Positions 57,667-64,000 of a stretch of DNA of 64,000 nucleotides are shown piece after piece. Numbering within the stretch: position 1 is the stretch's first letter; every line of letters begins with the position of its first letter. The translations under genes were made by a program, and so were the position numbers. The stretch spans positions 52,350 to 116,349 of the forward strand of contig JAVBXL010000205.1 of assembly GCA_030824575.1 (NCBI GenBank), read 5' to 3'. Below the pieces are notes generated by a model. That model searched no databases, was not told where the DNA came from, and saw only the letters and a program-made list of their open reading frames with translations. Origin of the DNA: a bacterium. Its GTDB lineage: Bacteria; Pseudomonadota; Alphaproteobacteria; Sphingomonadales; Sphingomonadaceae.

Positions 57667-57761
57667 TGCTGGACTTGGGCGGGATTCCCCACTAGCCGCT
57701 GCCCCTGCATGGACCCGCTGTGCAGAGGCGGGCCGCAGAATGCAGATAAGGACCAGGGTAG

Positions 57762-59282
57762 ATGACGCTCATCAAAACCGCCGACCTGATCGACAGCGTG
57801 GCCGACGCGCTCCAGTTCATCAGCTATTATCATCCGATGGATTATATTCGCGCGCTGGGCAAAGCCTATGACGTCGAAGCCAATCCGGCGGCCAAGGACG
57901 CCATTGCCCAGATCCTGACCAACAGCCGCATGTGCGCGGAGGGGCATCGCCCGATCTGTCAGGACACCGGCATCGTCAATGTCTTCGTCAAATGGGGCAT
58001 GGACTGCCGGCTGGACGACAACAGCCGCTCCATGCAGGAAATCGTCGATGACGGCGTGCGCAAGGCCTATCTCAACCCCGAAAACCGCCTTCGCGCCTCC
58101 ATCCTGCGCGACCCCGCCTTCGCACGCCAGAATACCAAGGATAACACGCCCTGCGTGCTGAACGTCGAAATGGTGCCGGGCAACAAGGTCGTCATCGACG
58201 TCGCGGCCAAGGGCGGCGGGTCTGAGAACAAAACCAAGTTCAAGATGATGAACCCCAGCGATTCGATCGTCGATTGGGTGCTGGAGATGATACCACAGAT
58301 GGGCGCGGGCTGGTGCCCGCCTGGCATGTTGGGCATCGGCATCGGCGGCACCGCGGAAAAGGCGGTGGCGCTGGCCAAAGAAAGCCTGATGGAACCCATC
58401 GACATGGGCGAACTCAAGCTCCGCGGGCCGCAGAACAAGATCGAAGAGATGCGGATCGAGATTTTCGACAAGGTCAATGCGCTGGGTATCGGCGCGCAGG
58501 GCCTGGGCGGGTTGTCCACCATCCTCGACGTCAAGATTTACGACTATCCTTGCCATGCGGCGGGTAAGCCCGTGGCGATGATCCCCAATTGCGCCGCGAC
58601 GCGCCACGCGCATTTCACGTTGGACGGGTCCGGCCCCGCCTATCTGGAAGCGCCCAAGATTTCCGAATGGCCCGACGTGAACTGGACACCGAGCAAGGAG
58701 GCCATCAGCGTCGATCTGAACACGCTGACGCCGGAGATCGTCCAAAGCTGGAAGCATGGCGACCGGCTGCTGCTCAACGGCAAGATGCTGACCGGGCGCG
58801 ACGCCGCGCACAAGCGGATCAAGGACATGCTGGCCAAGGGCGAGCAACTGCCGGTCGATTTCAAGGGCCGCGTGATCTATTATGTCGGCCCGGTCGACCC
58901 GGTCGGCGACGAAGTGGTCGGCCCGGCCGGTCCAACCACCGCGACCCGCATGGACAGCTTCATGGACATGATGCTGGAACAGGGCCTGCTCAGCTGCGTC
59001 GGCAAGGCCGAGCGCGGCGTGGCGGCAACCGCGGCGATCGCCAAGCATAAGAGCGCATATCTGATGGCGGTTGGCGGCGCGGCCTATCTGGTCGCGCGCG
59101 CGATCAAGGGCGCCAAGGTCGTGGGCTTTGAAGATCTGGGCATGGAGGCGATCTACGAGTTCGATGTGCAGGACATGCCGGTGACTGTCGCGGTCGATAG
59201 CGAAGGGCGCAATGTCCATCACCTCGCCCCGCTGGTGTGGCAGGAAAAGATCAAGCGCGAGAAACTGCTCGAAGGCGCATGA
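57762..59282 (+). CDS. Fumarate hydratase class I
   Basis: NSRMCAEGHRPICQDTGIVNVFVKWG...GIGIGGTAEKAVALAKESLMEPIDM...KGRVIYYVGPVDPVGDEVVGPAGPTTATRMDSF. Confidence 0.94.
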   Translation: MTLIKTADLIDSVADALQFISYYHPMDYIRALGKAYDVEANPAAKDAIAQILTNSRMCAEGHRPICQDTGIVNVFVKWGMDCRLDDNSRSMQEIVDDGVRKAYLNPENRLRASILRDPAFARQNTKDNTPCVLNVEMVPGNKVVIDVAAKGGGSENKTKFKMMNPSDSIVDWVLEMIPQMGAGWCPPGMLGIGIGGTAEKAVALAKESLMEPIDMGELKLRGPQNKIEEMRIEIFDKVNALGIGAQGLGGLSTILDVKIYDYPCHAAGKPVAMIPNCAATRHAHFTLDGSGPAYLEAPKISEWPDVNWTPSKEAISVDLNTLTPEIVQSWKHGDRLLLNGKMLTGRDAAHKRIKDMLAKGEQLPVDFKGRVIYYVGPVDPVGDEVVGPAGPTTATRMDSFMDMMLEQGLLSCVGKAERGVAATAAIAKHKSAYLMAVGGAAYLVARAIKGAKVVGFEDLGMEAIYEFDVQDMPVTVAVDSEGRNVHHLAPLVWQEKIKREKLLEGA

Positions 59283-59422
59283 CCTTCATCACCCCTCCCC
59301 ATCGCCAGATGGGGAGGGGTGGAAGAATCGCGCTAACCCCGATCAAGTCGCCTGCCGACATCGGAACTCGCCCCCTCACCCCGCATTGTCACCGGCATCC
59401 TCATATCGCCGGAGCTCCGCCC

Positions 59423-59659
59423 ATGTCCTTCACCCAACTCGATCCGCCCCTGCCTGTTCATGTAGAGGGCAAGGGGAAGGGCTATGCCCTGGCCGTCATC
59501 GATTATGGGCAGGAACATAATCTGATCTGGGTGACCGGCCTGAGCGAATCGGGCGAAATCTGGTGCGCGCCCAATCCGCTGGTGCGGCTGGAGGCGAACT
59601 GGACGATGGGACGAACGGGTTTCCCGCACGCGCTGCCGCCCGGCACCAAGCCCAGTTGA
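59423..59659 (+). CDS. Hypothetical protein
   Basis: MSFTQLDPPLPVHVEGKGKGYALAVIDYGQEHNLIWVTGLSESGEIWCAPNPLVRLEANWT. Confidence 0.75.
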   Translation: MSFTQLDPPLPVHVEGKGKGYALAVIDYGQEHNLIWVTGLSESGEIWCAPNPLVRLEANWTMGRTGFPHALPPGTKPS

Positions 59660-59728
59660 TCGCCACCCTGCTGATCGCCACCAAAGCCGTCTGGTGTATG
59701 TCATACACCGCTGATAGGCTCCCGGCCC

Positions 59729-60781
59729 ATGACAGGGGAAATCGAAGCAGCAGGTGACGCGGTCACCGGAGCCATGCTGGCGCGCGCAACGGAGCCGGAC
59801 CATGGCGAAGCGCATGACGTTGGCCATGGTGCCTGCCTCAATTGCGGGGCGGTGGTCGCTGGCAATTATTGCGCGCAATGCGGTCAGGCGGCGCATCTGC
59901 ATCGCAGCTTCGGCGCGATCGGCCATGACCTGGCCCATGGCGTGCTGCATTTCGAGGGGAAGATCTGGACCACCCTGCCTGAACTGGCGCTGCGGCCGGG
60001 CCATCTGACGCGGCGCTATATCCATGGCGAGCGTGCGAAATTCGTGTCGCCCTTTGCCCTGTTCCTGTTTTCCGCCTTTCTGATGTACGCGATCTTTTCG
60101 CTGACCAGCCATGGCCCGGAAGCCGGGAAAATGGTGCAGATGGACAAGGGCGAGATCGCCGAACTGAAGCAGGAAGAGGCGCGGGCTGACGCGCAGATCG
60201 CTAAGATCGAGGCGAAGCTGGCGGCGCCAGGCCTGTCGGCGGCACGCAAGGCGGCGCTGACCGAAAATCTGGTCGAAGCGCGCGAGGAGCGGCAGGGCCT
60301 GACCATGGCGAGCGGGCTGACCGAGGCGCTGCGGGGCGAAGGGGTGAATGGCGGGGTGGCGCAGACCGTCGGCACCGCCATCAGCGCGGCAGCCAAGAAT
60401 CCCGAATTTGCTTATTATAAGCTCAAGGCCAACGCCTATAAATTCTCCTGGGCGCTGATCCTGATTTCGCTGCCCTTTATCTGGCTGCTCTTTCCCTTCA
60501 GCCGCCGATACAAGATGTACGATCATGCGATTTACATCACTTACTCGATCGCCTTCATGTCGCTGCTCTTTTCGCTGTCGATGGTCCTGACGATGGTCCA
60601 TGTGACCAGCGGGCTGGTGACGCTGGCGCTGATGCTCTTCGCCATCTGGCACATGTATCGCCAGTTCAAGGACGCCTATGCCCTGTCGCGGATGGGCGCT
60701 GTGTGGCGGCTGCCCCTGCTTTACGGCTTCGCCTGCGTGTCGCTCTCGCTCTTCTTCACCTTCCTCGTGATGATGGCCTGA
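59729..60781 (+). CDS. DUF3667 domain protein
   Basis: CLNCGAVVAGNYCAQCGQAAHLHRSFGAIGHDLAHGVLHFEGKIWTTLPELALRPGHLTRRYIHGERAKFVSPFALFLFS. Confidence 0.88.
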   Translation: MTGEIEAAGDAVTGAMLARATEPDHGEAHDVGHGACLNCGAVVAGNYCAQCGQAAHLHRSFGAIGHDLAHGVLHFEGKIWTTLPELALRPGHLTRRYIHGERAKFVSPFALFLFSAFLMYAIFSLTSHGPEAGKMVQMDKGEIAELKQEEARADAQIAKIEAKLAAPGLSAARKAALTENLVEAREERQGLTMASGLTEALRGEGVNGGVAQTVGTAISAAAKNPEFAYYKLKANAYKFSWALILISLPFIWLLFPFSRRYKMYDHAIYITYSIAFMSLLFSLSMVLTMVHVTSGLVTLALMLFAIWHMYRQFKDAYALSRMGAVWRLPLLYGFACVSLSLFFTFLVMMA

Positions 60782-60815
60782 TAATGATGGCCTGATAATG
60801 ATGGGATGACTGGCT

Positions 60816-61758
60816 GTGTCCGCCCTGTATAGGGCGGGCATGATCACATCCCCGATCTGGTTGCCCGCGACGCTGATCGCCGGGGCCGTGCAGGCCTGGC
60901 GCACCGCGATCCAGCGGCGGGTCAGCCACAGCCTGTCGATCAATGCGGCGGGGCTGGTCCGCTATCTTTACGGGATCCCCTTCACCCTGCTGCTGCTGTG
61001 CGGCTATGCCTTGCTCTTCCCCGCGCCGCTGCCCGCGATCAAGACTGATTTCCTGCTCTTCTGCATCGGCGGCGGGCTGGCGCAGATCGTCGCCACCAAT
61101 TTGTTGATCGCCGCGTTCAAGCATCGCAATTTCGTGGTCGGCACCGCTTATTCCAAAACCGAAGCGGTGCAGGGTGCTGCGCTGTCCTTCCTGCTGCTGG
61201 GCGAACGGCTGCATCCGCTGGCCTGGGCCGGTATAGGCTGCGGCGTGATCGGCGTGATGCTGCTTTCCACCGGGGGCAAGCGGATGGGGCCGGGCGATTT
61301 CCTGCGCGCTCTGGGCCAACCGGCAGCAAAGGCCGGCATCGCGTCGGGGTTTTTCTTTGCGTTGACCGCGATCGGCATCCGCCGGGCGACGCAGGCGGTG
61401 GGCGGGGACGACCACATCCTCGCTGCGCTGCTGGTGCTGGTCGCCACTGTGCTGGTCCAGACGCTGATGCCAGGGGGCTTGGCTGATGGCGCGCGAGCAG
61501 GGCGAGATGCGGCGGGTGTTTGCAAGCTGGCGGGTGTCGGGACAGGTCGGATTGCTGTCCGCGCTGGGCAGCGCCTGCTGGTTCACGGGCTTTGCCACCG
61601 CGCCGGTGGCGCTGGTGCGGATCGTGGGCCAGGTCGAGGTCGCCTTCACCATGGCGTTCGGCCATTTCTACCTGAAAGAACGAATGCGGCGGAGCGAGGC
61701 GGCCGGGCTGCTGCTGGTCGTCGCGGGCGTGGCGCTGGCATTGATGGGCGCGCTTTGA
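60816..61758 (+). pseudogene. DMT/EamA-family transporter with apparent frameshift near 61478
   Basis: Frame 1 encodes a TM protein up to LVQTLMPGG; the rest (LMAREQGEMRRVFASWRVSGQVGLLSALGSACWFTGFATAPVALVRIVGQVEVAFTMAFGHFYLKERM) is in another frame. Confidence 0.8.
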
Positions 61759-61813
61759 ACGGCACGTCGCATCGCTAAGCTTTCCTTTACCATGGGCTGT
61801 TAGCCCTTCCCAT

Positions 61814-63217
61814 GTGGGAAAAGAAGCGCACTCCGAAAATGTCGCCCGAGCGGTGATGAAGGTCGCCAAATTGTCTGGCGACCTGGGCATCCGCACGCTC
61901 GATTTACAGGCGGACATCAGCGAACTGGCCGACCGGGTGACGCATCAGGCGCGCACGATCGAGGCGATCAGCGGCGCGGCCGCGCAATTGTCGCGCGACG
62001 GCGACAGCGTGGCGATGGCCGGGCAGGAAGCCCGCGCGCAGGCTGTGGCGGCCCGCGGCATCATCGACGATTCGGGCCGACAACTGTCCACGGCCAATCA
62101 TAATTTCGTTGGCCTCATCGACCAGGTGAGCCTCATCCACGCGCGGCTGGACGGCTTTGGCGAGGCGCTCAAGACGGTGGCGCATGTCACCAGCGTCATC
62201 AGCGGCATCGCCAGCCAGACCAATCTCCTTGCGCTCAACGCCACGATCGAGGCGGCGCGCGCCGGCGATGCCGGACGCGGCTTCGCCGTGGTCGCGTCCG
62301 AGGTGAAGAAACTGGCGCAGGAAACGGCGGCAGCGACCCATACGATCGAACAATCGATCGCGGCGCTGACCGGCGAGGCGGGCGGCATGTTGGCCAGCAT
62401 CACCCATGGCGCGCAGACCGCGCGCACCGCGCTCAACGACACCAAGAATATCGAGACGCTGGTCGATCGGCTGGGCACGTTGATGCAGGGCCTGTCGAAC
62501 AATAGCGAGGCGGTGGCCGAGCGAATCGCGTCTATGGTGGGCTCCGCAGGCGAGATTCGCGGCGGGCTGGCCGCGCTCGCCAGCACATCGACCGACAATG
62601 CCGACGGGCTGCAACGCCTGTCCGGCCGCGTTTCCACCGCCAGCGACGACACTAATGAATTGTTGCAATATCTGGCCGAAAGCGGCGTCGATATTCCCGA
62701 TTCGCCCTATATCCGCTTCAGCCTGGACAGCGCGCAGCAGGTCGGCCGCGCGATCGAGCGCGCGATCGACGCGGGCGCGGTCAGCGAAGCGGCGATTTTC
62801 AGCGACTATTATGCGCCGATCACTGGCACCAATCCGCCGCTTTTCACCCATCCGGTACAGGACGCGATGCTGCCTGCCGCCCGTACCGCGCAGGAAAAGG
62901 CGCGCGGCTTCCCCGGCCTGTTCGGCATGACCTTTACCGATCGGAACGCCTATGGCGCGGTCGCCATGCCCGAACGCGCACAGCAGCAGCGACCGGGGGA
63001 CGACAGCTGGAACCTGGAATATGCGCGCCAGGGCGTGATCTTCGATTTTCCCGACACGCGCGAACAGGCCCGGACGACCAAGCCCTTCTGCATCAAGGCC
63101 TATCGCCGCCTGACCGCGCAGGGCGAGGTCATCCTGCTGAAACAGGTTATCGCGTCCATCCATGTGAAGGGCCGCCACTGGGGCATATTGCAGATGGCCT
63201 ATCAGGATCAGAGCTGA
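61814..63217 (+). CDS. Methyl-accepting chemotaxis protein, apparently cytosolic, with C-terminal sensory-type extension
   Basis: [44 protein letters not shown]; no obvious TM segment; roughly 170-aa C-terminal extension. Confidence 0.88.
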   Translation: MGKEAHSENVARAVMKVAKLSGDLGIRTLDLQADISELADRVTHQARTIEAISGAAAQLSRDGDSVAMAGQEARAQAVAARGIIDDSGRQLSTANHNFVGLIDQVSLIHARLDGFGEALKTVAHVTSVISGIASQTNLLALNATIEAARAGDAGRGFAVVASEVKKLAQETAAATHTIEQSIAALTGEAGGMLASITHGAQTARTALNDTKNIETLVDRLGTLMQGLSNNSEAVAERIASMVGSAGEIRGGLAALASTSTDNADGLQRLSGRVSTASDDTNELLQYLAESGVDIPDSPYIRFSLDSAQQVGRAIERAIDAGAVSEAAIFSDYYAPITGTNPPLFTHPVQDAMLPAARTAQEKARGFPGLFGMTFTDRNAYGAVAMPERAQQQRPGDDSWNLEYARQGVIFDFPDTREQARTTKPFCIKAYRRLTAQGEVILLKQVIASIHVKGRHWGILQMAYQDQS

Positions 63218-63289
63218 ATCGGCGAATTGAGGGTTTGTGGCCAGGTCAATGCGCGGGCACCCCAACCGCGATGATCCTAATGAAACAGC

Positions 63290-63550
63290 CTATGCTGGAT
63301 CGGTCGGCGCAGCGCGCAATGTGGCGGCGATCTGCGCTTCAGCCGTGGTCGCTTCGGCAATGAGCAGGCGTAACGCCTTTGCCGTATCTTCAAGAAGCCC
63401 GGCGCTGACAGGCCGCTCACCATTGAGAAAACGGCGGATGGCTCGCTCGTCTATGCCAAGCCGTCGCGAAAAAGCGGTGGTGCCCCCAAAGAGTTGCACG
63501 CAATAAGCAAAATGCTCATGTCGCTCGTCGATCGACAATGACGCGGCCAT
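63290..63550 (-). CDS. Putative HTH DNA-binding protein
   Basis: FAYCVQLFGGTTAFSRRLGIDERAIRRFLNGERPVSAGLLEDTAKALRLL. Confidence 0.7.
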   Translation of the reverse strand: MAASLSIDERHEHFAYCVQLFGGTTAFSRRLGIDERAIRRFLNGERPVSAGLLEDTAKALRLLIAEATTAEAQIAATLRAAPTDPA

Positions 63551-63756
63551 TTTTTCTTCCTTTCGTTCGCTGGCGGCGGCCATAGACCATATGGCGAACA
63601 GGGCGCAATCGAGCTTTTGGGGACGATCATAGCCTCTCCCCTGAAGGGAACCGGAGCAAGAAAACCTGCCGCCTCTTCCCCGCCCATGGCCGACCTCAAC
63701 CCTTGCCCCATCGTCGCCTTGCGCTATGTCGCTGGACGTCATCTTTAGGAGCAGTC

Positions 63757-64000
63757 ATGGGTCGCCTTGTCAGCATCGTCCGCGGCGCAGGGATCGCGCT
63801 GCTGTTCGCCGTCATCGCCCTGTGCCTGATGATCACGATCATTCCGCCCTTTCTGGACCGCATCTATTATCAGGGACCGGTCAGCCGCCATTATGACGGC
63901 GCGCATTTCTTCAATCCCGATGGCGCGATCGACATACCCGCACCGCCCGGCACCAGCCGGCAAGGCTTTATTGCGCGCTGGCTGATCGGTCATGACGACC
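63757..64000 (+). CDS. Partial membrane-anchored protein, possibly MBL-fold hydrolase; runs off right edge
   Basis: MGRLVSIVRGAGIALLFAVIALCLMITIIPPFLDRIYYQGPVSRHYDGAHFFNPDG open to window end. Confidence 0.6.
   Translation, partial: MGRLVSIVRGAGIALLFAVIALCLMITIIPPFLDRIYYQGPVSRHYDGAHFFNPDGAIDIPAPPGTSRQGFIARWLIGHDD

Noticed and set aside
1-64000. CRISPR arrays, rRNA genes, IS elements with transposases
   Set aside because: No regularly spaced direct repeats, rRNA-like sequence or transposase-like ORF recognised.

Overview
The window is high-GC alphaproteobacterial DNA, most likely from a sphingomonad such as Sphingobium. About 1-37.7 kb is most of an integrative and conjugative element (ICE). 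Its right end abuts the 3' end of a tRNA-Leu(CAG) gene (37703-37789, minus strand) through a tyrosine integrase. Its left end lies outside the window. ICE backbone: DUF3363/VirD2-type relaxase, TraF-type protease, lytic transglycosylase, RdfS-like HTH, DUF736, HU-like, ParB-like, ArdC-like, VirD4/TraG and trbBCDEJLFGI. The most notable region is 12.8-16.5 kb. It carries luxR-luxI-phyH, then a split DUF6499/DUF2285 gene whose two halves are joined in frame by a +1 shift at CAC-TTT-CCC-GGT-TGA. Next to it, a DUF2285-like small gene and an XRE regulator are divergently transcribed around two related palindromes. This layout resembles the TraR/TraI1-FseA-QseM-QseC transfer circuit of ICEMlSymR7A, rearranged and with phyH added. 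Beside it is a lasso-peptide uptake/cleavage locus (FecI-like sigma factor, FecR, TonB receptor, AtxE2-type isopeptidase) with no visible lasso biosynthesis genes. A shared CGTTACC-N17/18-TGTC motif lies upstream of fecI, the TonB receptor gene and luxR, which suggests, without proof, that lasso sensing and ICE quorum sensing are linked. From about 37.9 kb to the end is chromosomal core (gloAB, ihfA-fabH-plsX-rpmF, nrdAB, class I fumarase, a chemoreceptor). It contains a small AT-richer DUF4145/DUF4160/DUF2442 island, a 33-bp perfect inverted-repeat element and a frameshifted DMT transporter gene. Start sites were adjusted by eye; no database searches were possible.
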